Shown piece by piece: positions 34,899 to 48,207 of a DNA stretch of 64,000 nucleotides. The stretch covers positions 124,001 through 188,000 of the forward strand of contig JACFYK010000028.1 of the NCBI GenBank assembly GCA_021292105.1, read 5' to 3'. The first letter of the stretch is position 1. Every line of letters begins with the position of its first letter. The notes beneath the pieces were generated by a model, which ran no database searches, had not been told where the DNA came from, and saw only the letters and a program-made list of their open reading frames with translations. Source of the DNA: Anadara kagoshimensis (lineage: Eukaryota; Mollusca; Bivalvia; Arcoida; Arcidae). Both the position numbers and the translations under genes were made by a program.

Positions 34899-36595
34899 AA
34901 TAAGTTGTAAAAATGATGCATGCGGGGTTAGCCAATATTGCAAGAAAATGTAACATTTTTATGAGGTACACCATGGTTAACCTTTTCGGTGAAGTAAAAC
35001 GATTGTGTAAAGCAAGAAACAATTAAGTAATTTGTTACATATCATCGTTACCATGCTAACCATATGCACTTCATTTTTGCAACTTACATTAAGTTTCAAA
35101 AATGAACATTTCTGTGGCTAAAATTTATTGAGATAAAATTATTGGTATGAACGGTGTAAAGGGGTGTAACTTGTGTCAATTATTCCATATTTTCAGAACT
35201 AATAATATTATAACTCATTTACCAAATAAAAAAAGTTATACGCTATTTCCGTTATTACATAAAAAATTCGATTTATCATAAGGTATACCCTTACTGATAT
35301 TTTAGAGTTGAACTTTTTTCTCCTCAAATCATTTCAAGACTTATATTATTTGAATCAGGGCAAAAAACTGAACCAGAAATTGTTTTAAAATGGTCATTTA
35401 AAGTGTTGTGGAGAAAACTATAATCAATACAAGAAATTCAAGAATAAGTTGTAAAAATGATGCATGCGGGGTTAGCCAATATTGCAAGAAAATGTAACAT
35501 TTTTATGAGGTACACCATGGTTAACCTTTTTCGGTGAAGTAAAACGATTGTGTAAAGCAAGAAACAATTAAGTAATTTGTTACATATCATCGTTACCATG
35601 CTAACCATATGCACTTCATTTTGCAACTTACATTAAGTTTCAAAAATGAATATTTCTGTGGCTAAAATTTATTGAGATAAAATTATTGGTATGAACGGTG
35701 TAAAGGGGTGTCACTTGTGTCAATTATTCCATATTTTCAGAAACTAATAATATAAATACTCATTTACCAATAATAAAAAAGTTATACCTATCTCCGTTAT
35801 TAGAAGAGATAGAGCAAATCTGATAGCATTTTCGTACTATGATTTCAATGAAGAATTCGATTTTTTTACGTATAACCTTTTTCTGGTATTTTTTAACATT
35901 GGTTTTATATAATATACTATTCAATGTCATTTTAAATATGTTTAAATGCTTAATTTACGAAAAATAAAAATTCGATTTATCATAAGGTATACCCCTTACT
36001 GATATTTTAGAGTTAAACTTTTTTCTTCTCAAATCATTTCAAGACTTATATTATTTGAATCAGGGCAAAAAACTGAACCAGAAATTGTTTTAAAAAGGTC
36101 ATTTAAAGTGTTGTGGAGAAAACTATATCAATACAAGAAATCAAGAATAAGTTGTAAAAATGATGCATGCGGGGTTAGCCAATATTGCAAGAAAATGTAA
36201 CATTTTTATGAGGTACACCATGGTTAACCTTTTCGGTGAAGTAAAACGATTGTGTAAAGCAAGAAACAATTAAGTAATTTGTTACATATCATCGTTACCA
36301 TGCTAACCATATGCACTTCATTTTTGCAACTACATTAAGTTTCAAAAATGAATATTTCTGTGGCTAAAATTTATTGAGATAAAATTATTGGTATGAACGG
36401 TGTAAAGGGGTGTAACTTGTGTCAATTATTCCATATTTCAGAAACTAATAATATAATAACTCATTTACAATAATAAAAAAGTTATACGCTATCTCCGTTA
36501 TTAGAAGAGATAGAGCAAATCTGATAGCATTTTCGTACTATGATTTTCAACGAAGATCCGAATCTGTCAAGAGTTTCCAGATACATATGATTATT
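34899..36595 (+). repeat. B3 three-copy internal module
   Basis: Copies start at 34899, 35443 and 36145 (periods 544 and 702), as in the other B units, with several one-base losses. Confidence 0.88.
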
Positions 36596-39448
36596 TTTTA
36601 AGTGTTTCCAGCTGCTTTTAATGGTAAAAAGCGCATATGTTGCCAGTGCAAGGTTAGAAAATTTTTATATAGGGCTTCAGTGTATCCTTTAACATGTATT
36701 TTGAATACTCATTATATAAATATCATTTTGTGATTATTGTTGTCCTACGACTTATATGACTGCTTTTTGACTGATAGATATATGTACATATCTGGTCAAT
36801 GTACAAACATCATTCGTCATTGTTGGAAACAGCAATGGAGAGTAAAAGTTCTAACCACTGCAACATCATTTTTGCAACATATTTGTAGTCTTATTTAAGT
36901 TGCATAACAGAAGACTATATGGTTAGATTGGGAATGTCCAAATTTTACACATTCATTAATTTTCAGGTAACAGTTAATAGAGATCAGTTATATATTTTAA
37001 TTTAAATCAAATAAACGATTATATCACTACCATTAAAACACATAAAAACATCTAACCACTGAGTTCATCATGTTTACAACGTAATCTTAACTTATGTTGC
37101 AAAACTGACAAAGTCAGGGTTAATGATTTATGTGGTTATATACATGAATAAATACATTTTCATAAAAATGTTTTAATTTCTTAATTCATTCAGTCCATAT
37201 GTACATTAAAATGGTTTTAACTCGCAAATGTAAGTCTGTGTTTTCTAACCCTATTGTTGCCATTTTTTGGACACGTAATCAAAAATAAGTTGCAAACATG
37301 GAGACCTTGTGGTTAGGTTTTTTATATCATTAATTTTGGTAAAAATATAAAAGAGTTTTTCATAATGAAGTTTGGGATGATATGCATTTTATTTGTACGC
37401 AGAACATTGCGAATCTTCGCAGCATTATACGCCATTTAATCTGTCTATACATATAAATTTCTACATTTTTACTCACTGAAAGTAATGAATTTAAACGTTT
37501 GTACATATTAAATTTAGTGCGATATCTAACCATTTAATAGAGGTATTCTAGCATAATCTAGGCATACTCTTTAGAATACAGTTTTGATTTTTCTCTATCT
37601 CTCTAGCATTTCAATTTCAAGGGCGATATTCCAACGTCAACTATATCAAAATATAGGTTATTCTATATATATTTAAAATATAAATAAGCTGTGAATTTGT
37701 TTTGTTTTACATAAAAAACACAAACATTATTCGCTTGACCCTATCACTAAAATTAAGTCGCAAAAACGATGTATTAGGGGTTAGGATTTTATCTGTCTAT
37801 CCAAAGTAGATGTGTCAATGTTATTAAGCAAAACGTAGTGTACTATACTTGCTGCTTAGAAAAACAGAATTTTCTCTGATATTTTGATTTTTAAGATTAT
37901 CCCTAATTTAACCGCAGGTCTACCCCCTTTATGAAATTTAAGTTGCAACTTTGAAGAGCTAACCCTATCATATCAAAAGGCGATATCATAATAAACAAGT
38001 TTAACACGTAGTATATTTGTTCGTGTTGCCAAGAAAATAACGTTACTTTCGGTATTTCAAAATATAATATATATAAACTGAAGTCATAAAACATTTGAAC
38101 AGATTAAGTTGAAAAAACTAGATGCCAGGGCTAGAATAATATGCAACTTTCTAAAGGCAAACCCTTAATATTTTCTTTACTGAAATGTATTGTGTAATAT
38201 GTAGTTTGCATGTAAGGAAACGTTTCATTGTTAATTGAATCTTTCTATATAATCTAAACTTAACCATAAACTGACCCCAACTTTTTCATGTTTGCAACTT
38301 AAACTGCTTTAAAATGACCTCGGCTCAGTGTCTTGTTGAAAGGAAATGCTTTTTATTATATATGTTTTATAAAGTCGCTTTTACATTCTTTAATCTAACA
38401 AACTACAATAAGGGTATCTAATGTTTCCGCTGAGATATAACTGTTTAAAATATTGGATTTTTTTGTCATTTTTGCAACTAATTGAATAGTTCTTCGAGAT
38501 ATGATTAGATATATTTTCGCTTTCCAAAGTGAAAAACCACATTGTTTTGTACCAACATGTAGTGCATTGTGCGTAGTATTTGCCAACTTGCCAGTTTTTT
38601 TGATATTCTAATTTTAACTATGCAACCCTAGCACAACCTAGACTGACCCCTCTTTTTTTCATTTTTGCAACTAAACTGAAAAAACATAGGCTAGGGTGAT
38701 GTCTTTACAACGAAAAATGCTTAAACTATGATGCTTTTCCGAAAGCATTATGCATATTCTATAATCTAATCAAAGATGGAAATGATACCTTGAAGGAATC
38801 CTGAGATATTCAAATGTAAACTTTCCGGATTTTGTGAATTTTTGTCATTTTTGCAACTTATTCCAGCTTATGTAAAAATAACGGAGGGGGTAGCAAAATT
38901 TTTGATATCTTTATCAAATAACAAGGCATTCCTTAATCGTTTTGCATGCTCATAATAGACAAAATTAGCAACTTTGAGGTATATATGGTTAAGATCAAGC
39001 AAGGAAAAAATTTCTAAGTTGCCAAAATTTTTTATACTTCAATTGGCAGGTCTGAGACAAACTCATTTTTGGAGGATATACACCAACACAGGACCTTTTT
39101 CCAGAAGCCGTTTTTTGAGCTTTTAAACGCGTGGGAGGGTTAGAAAATCGCTTAGAACCATGTATTATGAATCTAACCCCTGATTGAACGCCCCTTAAAC
39201 CGCCTCTAACCCTTCAACAAATAACAAAGATAAATTATGTTGCATTACTGACCAAAATATGCGCGGTTATACCACGTTTAGATGAAATAGTGAGATATCC
39301 TAACAAAATTTACGGACAATATATTTCTAAGTACGAACTACGACTTTTTTATATATTTACGCTCACTTTTACGTACTAAAACCTCATAAGGGTTACTTAA
39401 AAATTATTAAGTTGCAAAAAGGGGTCTAACCGCCATTCGCGACGCTAA
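36596..39448. other. B3 middle and right regions, no gene seen
   Basis: Copy of the B middle and right regions. The right-end 29-base stretch (39102-39130) has one change (CTTTTAAACGC). The 63-codon minus-strand frames at 37903-38094 and 38395-38586 exist only because of private indels in this copy, so they are not genes. Confidence 0.73.
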
Positions 39449-39513
39449 TTAGGGTTAGGGTTAGGGTTAGGGTTAGGGTTAGGGTTAGGGTTAGGTTAGG
39501 GTTAGGGTTAGGG
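39449..39513 (+). repeat. Interstitial telomeric array between B3 and B4 (65 bp)
   Basis: Ten TTAGGG units and one TTAGG (39491-39495). It is the shortest array in front of a B unit. Confidence 0.97.
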
Positions 39514-39525
39514 CTATCGTCGCGG

Positions 39526-39746
39526 TCATTATTGCAACTTAATCTGCCATGTTTGCAACTTAATGTGTCATGTTGCAACTTATGGTTAATGTTTTTGCAA
39601 CTTAATAGTTTATGCAACTTAATGTGTCATTTTTGCAACTTAATTGTCATGTATGCAACTTAATGTAACAGTTTCTGCAACTTAAAAATTCATGTTTGCA
39701 GTTTAATTTTCATGTATGCAACCTAAATATCCATGTTTGCCACCTG
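39526..39746 (+). repeat. Phased TTGCAACTTAA cluster of B4
   Basis: As in B2, with one T lost in the third copy (CATGTTGCAACTT near 39570). Confidence 0.9.
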
Positions 39747-40424
39747 AAGGCTTTAAAGAAGGGGCTCATTTTTTGCCTATGCTCATATTCTGTTGGTATA
39801 TATCTATCACTAAATGAGACAAAATCTGAAAATATCATTAAATTTAGTCGAGTATTTTTGAAGTTATTTAATTTTTTTAAAAAAACGCACTCGTTTTCAG
39901 TTGTCAAATTCGACCAGTTTTCCAACAACTGGATGCCTGTACTTTTCAGTTCTAACGTAGTGTGCCCCTGAGCCTCAATTAGGCTATTATAATCAAGTTT
40001 TACTGTATTATAAAATTGAAAAAAATTCCTTCAAAATTAGGTTGCACTGCCTGTGGTTAGCCGCGGTTAGAACGTATTAAGTGGCAAAAACACGCTACCA
40101 TCGGTGCACTATCTCTGTACCTATCAGTATTAGAGTAGAATCTGTTTTACATTTGTATTCAACTATGTGTTAGCTCTGCAAATATATACAAGCTAAGGTT
40201 ATATGTGATGTTTTACATGAGATATTTTACAGAAACAGTACATGATTTCAGTTGTTATTTCGACCACATTTTCACACTTAGCTAATTGTACTTTTCAGTA
40301 GAGATGGGGTATGTCCAAATACATATATCCAGGTAGCACGTGGAAGTTTTATACTTCAGTAAAATAAAATAATTGCTCTTTTAATTAAGTTGCATAACCT
40401 GCGGTTAGTCTGGGGTTAGGTTAA

Positions 40425-42115
40425 GAATAAGTTGTAAAAATGATGCATGCGGGGTTAGCCAATATTGCAAGAAAATGTAACATTTTTATGAGGTACACCA
40501 TGGATAACCTTTTCGGTGAAGTAAAACGATTGTGTAAAGCAAGAAACAATTAAGTAATTTGTTACATATCATCGTTACCATGCTAACCATATGCACTCAT
40601 TTTTGCAACTTACATTAAGTTTCAAAAATGAATATTTCTGTGGCTAAATTTATTGAGATAAAATTATTGGTATGAACGGTGTAAAGGGGTGTAACTTGTG
40701 TCAATTATTCCATATTTTCAGAAACTAATAATATTATAACTCATTTACCAATAATAAAAAAGTTATACGCTATTTCCGTTATTACATAAAAAATTCGATT
40801 TATCATAAGGTATACCCCTTATGATATTTAGAGTTGAACTTTTTTCTCCTCAAATCATTTCAAGACTTATATTATTGAATCAGGGCAAAAAACTGAACCA
40901 GAAATTGTTTTAAAATGGTCATTTAAAGTGTTGTGGAGAAAACTATAATCAATACAAGAAATTCAAGAATAAGTTGTAAAAATGATGCATGCGGGGTTAG
41001 CCAATATTGCAAGAAAATGTAACATTTTTATGAGGTACACCATGGTTAACCTTTTCGGTGAAGTAAAACGATTGTGTAAAGCAAGAAACAATTAAGTAAT
41101 TTGTTACATATCATCGTTACCATGCTAACCATATGCACTTCATTTTGCAAACTTACATTAAGTTTCAAAAATGAATATTTCTGTGGCTAAAATTTATTGA
41201 GATAAAATTATTGGTATGAACGGTGTAAAGGGGTGTCACTTGTGTCAATTTTCCATATTTTCAGAAACTAATAATATAATAACTCATTTACCAATAATAA
41301 AAAAGTTATACGCTATCTCCGTTATTAGAAGAGATAGAGCAAATCTGATAGCATTTTCGTACTATGATTTTCAATGAAGAATTCGATTTTTTTACGTATA
41401 ACCTTTTTCTGGTATTTTTTAACATTGGTTTTATATAATATACTATTCAATGTCATTTTAAATATGTTTAAATGCTTAATTTACGAAAAATAAAAATTCG
41501 ATTTATCATAAGGTATACCCCTTACTGATATTTTAGTGTTAAACTTTTTTCTTCTCAAATCATTTCAAGACTTATATTATTTGAATCAGGGCAAAAAACT
41601 GAACCAGAAATTGTTTTAAAAAGGTCATTTAAAGTGTTGTGGAGAAAACTATAATCAATACAAGAAATCAAGAATAAGTTGTAAAAATGATGCATGCGGG
41701 GTTAGCCAATATTGCAAGAAAATGTAACATTTTATGAGGTACACCATGGTTAACCTTTTCGGTGAAGTAAAACGATTGTGTAAAGCAAGAAACAATTAAG
41801 TAATTTGTTACATATCATCGTTACCATGCTAACCATATGCACTTCATTTTTGCAACTTACATTAAGTTTCAAAAATGAATATTTCTGTGGCTAAAATTTA
41901 TTGAGATAAAATTATTGGTATGAACGGTGTAAAGGGGTGTAACTTGTGTCAATTATTCCATATTTTCAGAAACTAATAATATAATAACTCATTTACCAAT
42001 AATAAAAAAGTTATACGCTATCTCCGTTATTAGAAGAGATAGAGCAAATCTGATAGCATTTTCGTACTATGATTTTCAACGAAGATTTCGAATCTGTCAA
42101 GAGTTTCCAGATACA
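40425..42115 (+). repeat. B4 three-copy internal module
   Basis: Copies start at 40425, 40967 and 41673 (periods 542 and 706). The first copy is shortened as in all B units. Confidence 0.89.
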
Positions 42116-45001
42116 TATGATTATTTTTAAGTGTTTCCAGCTGCTTTTAATGGTTAATAAAGCGCATATTGTTGCCAGTGCAAGGTTAGAAAATTTTATA
42201 TAGGGCTTCAGTGTATCCTTTAACATGTATTTTGAATACTCATTATATAAATATCATTTTGTGATTATTTGTTGTCCTACGACTTTATATGACTGCTTTT
42301 TTGACTGAATAGATATATGTACATATCCTGGTCAATGTACAAACATCATTCGTCATTGTTGGAAACAGCAATGGAGAGTAAAAGTTCTAACCACTGCAAC
42401 ATCATTTTGCAACATATTTGTAGTCTTATTTAAGTTGCATAACTGAAGACTATAGGGTTAGATTGGGAATGTCCAAATTTTACACATTTCATTAATTTTC
42501 AGGTAACAGTTAATAGAGATCAGTTATATATTTTTAATTTAAATCAAAGAAACGATTATTCACTACCATTAAACACATAAAACATCTAACCACTGAGTTC
42601 ATCATGTTTACAACGTAATCTTAATTTATGTTGCAAAACTGACAAAGTCAGGGTTAATGATTTATTGATGGTTATATACATGAATAAATACATTTTCCAT
42701 AAAAATGTTTTAATTTCTTAATTCATTCAGTCCATATGTACATAAAATGGTTTCTAACTCGCAAATGTAAGTCTGTGTTTTCTAACCCTATTGTTGCCAT
42801 TTTTGACACTTAATCAAAAATAAGTTGCAAAACATGGAGACCTTGTGGTTAGGTTTTTTATATCATTAATTTTGGTAAAAATATAAAAGAGTTTTTTGAT
42901 AATTGAAGTTTGGGATGATATGCATTTTATTTGTACGCAGACATTGCGAATCTTCGCAGCATTATACGCCATTTAATCTGTCTATACATATAAATTTCTA
43001 CAATATTTTACTCACTGAAATGTAATGAATTTAAACTGTTTTGTACATATTAAATTTAGTGCGATATCTAACCATTTAATAGAGGTATTCTAGCATAATC
43101 TAGGCTTACTCTTTTGAATACAGTTTTAAATTTTCTCTATCTCTCTAGTATTTCAATTTCAAGGGCGATATTCCAACGTCAACTATATCAAAATATAGGT
43201 TATTCTATATATATTTAAACATATAAATAGGCTGTGAATTTGTTTTGTTTACATAAAAAACACAAACATTATTTCGCTTGACCCTATCACTAAAATTAAG
43301 TCGCAAAAACGATGTATTAGGGGTTAGGATTTTATCTGTCTATCCATAGTAGATGTGTCAATGTTATTAAGCTAAAACGTAGTGTACTATACTTGCTGCT
43401 TAGAAAAACAAGATTTTCTCTGATATTTGATTTTTAAGATTATCCCTAACTTAACCGCAGGTCTACCCCTTTATGAAATTTAAGTTGCAACTTTGAAGAG
43501 CTAACCCTTATCATATCAAAAGGCGATATCATAATAAAACAAGTTTTAACACGTAGTATATTTGTTGTGTTGCCAAGAAAAATAACGTTACCTTCGGTAT
43601 TTCAAAATAATATATATAAACTGAAGTCATAAACATTTAAACAGATTAAGTTGGAAAAACTAGATGCCAGGGCTAGAATAATATGCAACTTTCTAAAGGC
43701 AAACCCTTAATATTTTCTTTACTGAAATGTATTTTGTAATATGAAGTTTGTATGTAAGGAAACGTTTCATTGATAATTGAATCTTTTCTATATAATCTAA
43801 CTTAACACATAAACTGACCCCCAATTTTTCATGTTTGCAACTTAAACTGCTTTAAAATGACCTCGGCTCAGTGTCTTGTTGAAAGGAAATGCTTTTTATT
43901 ATATATGTTTTATAAAGTCGCTTTTACATTCTTTAATCTAACAAACTACAATAAGGGTATCTAATGTTTCCGCTAAGATATAACTGTTTAAAATATTGGA
44001 TTTTTTTGTCATTTTTGCAACTTAATTGAATCTGTTCTTCGAGATATGATTAGATATATTTTCACTTTCCAAAGTGAAAAACCACATTGTTTTTGTACCA
44101 ACATGTAGTGCATTGTGCGTAGTATTTGCCAACTTGCCAGTTTTTTTGATATTCCAATTTTAACTATGCAACCCTAGCACAACCCTAGACTGACCCCCTC
44201 TTTTTTTCATTTTTGCAACTTAAACTGAAAAAACATAGGCTAGGTTGATGTCTTTACAACGAAAAATGCTTAAACTATGATGCTTTTCCGAAAGCATTAT
44301 GCATATTCTATAATCTAATCAAAGATGGAAATGATACCTTGAAGGAATCCTGAGATATTCAAATGTAAACTTTCCGGATTTTGTGAATTTTGTCATTTTT
44401 GCAACTTATTCCAGCTTATGTAAAAATAACGGAGGGGGTAGCAAAATTTTCGATATCTTTATCAAATAACAAGGCATTCCTTAATCGTTTTGCATGCTCA
44501 TAATAGACAAAATTTAGCAACTTTTGAGGTATATATGGTTAAGATCAAGCAAGGAAAAAATACTTTTCTAAGTTGCCAAAATTTTTCTTACTTCAATTGG
44601 CAGGTCTGAGACAAACTCATTTTTGGAGGATATACACCAACACAGGACCTTTTTCCAGAAGCCGTTTTTTGAGCTTTTTAACGCGTGGGAGGGTTAGAAA
44701 ATCGCTTTAGAACCATGTATTATGAATCTAACCCCTGATTGAACGCCCTTAACCGCCTCTAACCCTTCAACAAATAACAAAGATAAATTATGTTGCATTA
44801 CTGACCAAAATATACGCGGTTATACCACGTTTAGATGAAATAGTTGAGATATCCTAACAAAATTTACGGACAATATACTTCTAAGTACGAACCACGACTT
44901 TTTTATTATTTACGCTAACCCTAACGTACTAAAACCTCATAAGGGTTACTCCAAAATTATTAAGTTGCAAAAAGGGGTCTAACCGCCATTCGCGACGCTA
45001 A
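42116..45001. other. B4 middle and right regions, no gene seen
   Basis: AT-rich DNA matching B2 closely, with composite motifs and the right-end domain (29-base stretch at 44656-44684). It ends CGCGACGCTAA. Confidence 0.75.
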
Positions 45002-45046
45002 TTAGGGTTAGGGTTAGGGTTAGGGTTAGGGTTAGGGTTAGGGTTA
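45002..45046 (+). repeat. Interstitial telomeric array between B4 and A3 (45 bp)
   Basis: Exactly (TTAGGG)7 followed by TTA, identical in length to the array between A3 and A4. Confidence 0.97.
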
Positions 45047-45054
45047 TGGTTGTG

Positions 45055-45295
45055 TCTTGTTTGCAACTTAATCGGTCTTGTTTGCAACTTAATTCGTCTT
45101 GTTTGCAACTTAATTCTGTCTTGTTTGCAACTTAATTATTTTTGCAACTTAATTGTGATGTTTGCAACTTAATTGTGATGTTTGCAACTTAAACTGTCAT
45201 GTTTGCAACTTAAACTTTAATGTTTGCAACTTAAAAAAATTCATGTTTGCAACTTAATGCGATGTTTGCAACTTAAATATTCATGTTTGCAACCT
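45055..45295 (+). repeat. Phased TTGCAACTTAA cluster of A3
   Basis: Identical to the A1 cluster at an offset of 44,865 bp: eleven exact cores and one decayed core. Confidence 0.93.
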
Positions 45296-46627
45296 CGTAG
45301 ACTTTGTACAGGGGCCATTTTTTAACCGGTATCGAGGCTTTGTGTGTATGTGTGTTTTGATTTGAAATTAAATTTCTGTGAATTTCATGAAATTTGAACG
45401 ATTATTTTTCAAAATATTTCATTTTTTTTAAAAAACAGACCTGTTTTCGAGTGTCATATTTGAATATTTTTTAGCTGTTTAACGACTGTTTTTTAATCTA
45501 GCTAATATATGTCCAGGAATTTTAGCAGCGCCAGTTAGTTTCAGCTTAGAAGATTGAGAACACCGGAGGGGTTAGGTTTAAAAATAAGTTGCAAACATTT
45601 TTGTTGGCTGTGGTTAGAGAAAATTAAGTTGCAAAAATCACTGCAATTTTACAACTATTTTTTTATCTATAAGAAGGGTTAAGAAAATTGTTTTTTGATG
45701 CTGTTCTACTGAAAAAATAACCGGTAAAAATATAAAGAAATTCTCGATAGCATGAATAAATCGTCTAAAATTCTCAAAATAAAATTTATTTTGTATCTTA
45801 ATTTCAACAGTAAAACTCATGCAATTGTTTCATGGATATTATCATCTACTTTTTAGTCGAGATAGTACATGTCCCTTAATTTTTGTTAAAATACTTTATT
45901 TAATTATTGAAGCAAGAAAACAATAAAATAATTGTTATTTCAATTAAGTTGCATCACTTGTGGTTAGCTTGTGGTTAGCATGTAACACAATATGGGGTAT
46001 GCATTTAATTGAGAAAAAATGATTTTAAATGGCTTTAAGCGTTGATTTCACATTATTAACGTTGTTGAATCTTATTTTAAGTAAGTTTAAATGCCTAATT
46101 CAAAAAATGTAAAATTCAATTTTTTCCAAGGTATACCCCTTATGGATTTTTTCGAGTCGAAAATTTTTTCCCTCAAAACACTTCAAGATGAATATAATTT
46201 GAATCTAGGTCAAAAACTGAACCAGAAATGATATAATAGTAATGCTTTGAAGTAGTATAAAAAAATCTATAATCAAAATAATTAAAATAGTATAAGTTGC
46301 AAAAATGATCCGTCCGGGGTTAACGAATATCACACAAGAATGTAACATTTTTGTACAAAATACTATTGTTAACTTCATCGTTGAATTGAAATGATGTTGT
46401 TAAACAAAAATCAATTTCATATTTCATCCTATATAATTTTTGCCGAACTAACCATATGCACTTCATGTTTGCAACTCACATTAAGTTTCAAAAATGAAGA
46501 TTTTTATGGTTAGAATTTTTTTATATTAAATCATAAGTATGTACCCGGTAAAATGGTGTGGAAACTGTCATTTATCCATATTTTCAGAAACCAATGACAA
46601 AATAGCTAATTACCAATACTAAAAACG
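45296..46627. other. A3 left AT-rich region, no gene seen
   Basis: Copy of the A left region. Small losses near 45471 and 45487 disrupt the 60-codon plus-strand frame that A1 and A2 carry at this place. Confidence 0.7.
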
Positions 46628-47602
46628 TTATACGCTATCTCCGTTATTAGACGAGATAGAGCGATTCTGATAGCATTTTCGTACTATGATTTTCAATGAA
46701 GATTCCGAATCTGTCAAGAGTTTCCAGATACCATGGATCATTTTTTACGTGCTTCCAGTGTCACTTTAGTGATGAATCAAATGCAAATTATCGACAGTAC
46801 AACATTGGGAGATTTTAAAATCGATGTTTACTATATCTCTTACATAATTTTATGTTTCGTTTTTTTGTGTTGTGTGCAGGTATTTCTGACTGTTCTAAAT
46901 ACATTTATTTCAATATTAATTGAATATCCAATGCTTAGACTCAAGTGTAAATGCTTGTTTTGAAAACAAAGCGAATGAAAATTAGATTTTGTCAAAGGCA
47001 TACCCTTACTTATATTTTGGCGTCGAAATTCTATTCACTTAAATCATTCTAAGATTAAAAAATACAAAGAATAAGACTTAAATAAAAAAAGAATGGAAAT
47101 AATTCATCAAAACCTAAAGTTGAATTATGTAAAGGAAGAATAAAAAATCAAAACATCGAGGAATAAATCAATAAAGAAATAAAACTATACATCAATAATA
47201 AATCGAAATCAATTAATGGAAAACAAACAAATAGAGAAATAATGGGAAATCATTACATAAATAAATCAATCGAACAATAAATATTAAAAGAATTAAAAAA
47301 TCAGTATATAAGGAATAAATAAAAAAACAATTTAGAATTAAGTTATACGTTATCTCCAGTATTAGACGAGATAGAGCAATTCTGATAGCATTTTCGTGCT
47401 AAGATTTCAATGAAAATTTTGAATCTATCAAACGTTTCCAAATACATATAATTATTTGGACGTCTTTCTTGTGTCTCTTTAGTGATGAATACAATGCAAA
47501 TTATCGACAGTACAACGTTTAGAGATTGATAATCACTGTTCACTATATCTCTTACCATGTAATATGTTTTATGTTTCTGGATTATTGTATTGTGTATTTC
47601 GG
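46628..47602 (+). repeat. A3 block D copies i and ii with spacer
   Basis: Copies start at 46628 and 47343. Copy ii has TTATCGACAG where A1, A2 and A4 have TTGTCGACAG, making it more like copy i and suggesting a small internal conversion. Confidence 0.8.
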
Positions 47603-48207
47603 TAATACAGGGATAATCGTATTAATTCTGGTGTTATTACAGAGTCTGCAAGAATCAAATTAAGCAAATTACAGTATTGTAGAATGAAGATTTGTGTTGT
47701 TAAAATACTAACCACTACAGCCTCATTTCTGCAACTTATATAACCCACATTAAGTTGCAAACAGGATGTATTAGGGGTTAGATTTGGAATGACCTAACTT
47801 TGCATGATTTGATTATTTTCCAAATGCATGTAAATATGATTCGGTTGAAGTATTCAATAATAGAAAATAAATCATTATGACATGACTATTTAACAGAAAA
47901 TATCTAACCACGGATTTTATCATGTTTACATCTTAATCTTAGATTATGTTGCAAATATGACTATTCCAGGGTTAATATTTTACTTTGGTTTTATACCTTA
48001 ATATACATCTATTTCATGTTAATATTGTCTGTACGAATAAATCTATTACAGATGTAAATTAAAATCGTTTCTTACCTGTGAATTTAAATATATATTTGCT
48101 AACCCTATGATTGCGTTTTTTGCAACATAATTTGAATTAAGTTGCAATAATGAAGGCCTTGTGGTTAGATTTTTTTATCCAACATCTTTCACTAAGCAAT
48201 GAGTACA
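47514..48207 (+). repeat. A3 module P, copy 1
   Basis: As in A2, with the composite motifs in the same order. Confidence 0.87.

Larger units (their letters stand above)
33984..39448 (+). repeat. Subtelomeric unit B3 (family B, complete, mosaic)
   Basis: About 5.47 kb with B architecture. Left-half substitutions match B4 (C at 34573; GTGTCACTTG near 35709; GACTGC near 36758). Right-half substitutions match B1 (C at 37607, T at 38047, G at 38519, T at 39339). It also carries the most private one-base changes of any unit from about 35200 onward, mostly homopolymer losses plus some true substitutions (for example GGACACGTAATC near 37268). Confidence 0.94.
39514..45001 (+). repeat. Subtelomeric unit B4 (family B, complete, about 5.49 kb)
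   Basis: Same architecture as the other B units. The left half shares sites with B3 (C at 40102). The right half shares sites with B2 (T at 43149, C at 43592, A at 44064, C at 44893). The 91-codon frame at 39696-39971 and the antisense 72-codon frame at 39710-39928 overlap each other and the motif cluster, and neither persists in B1. Confidence 0.95.

Noticed and set aside
39696-39971. 91-codon frame at the start of B4
   Set aside because: Overlaps the motif cluster, has an antisense frame over the same bases, and its length varies between B copies through single-base runs of T and A.
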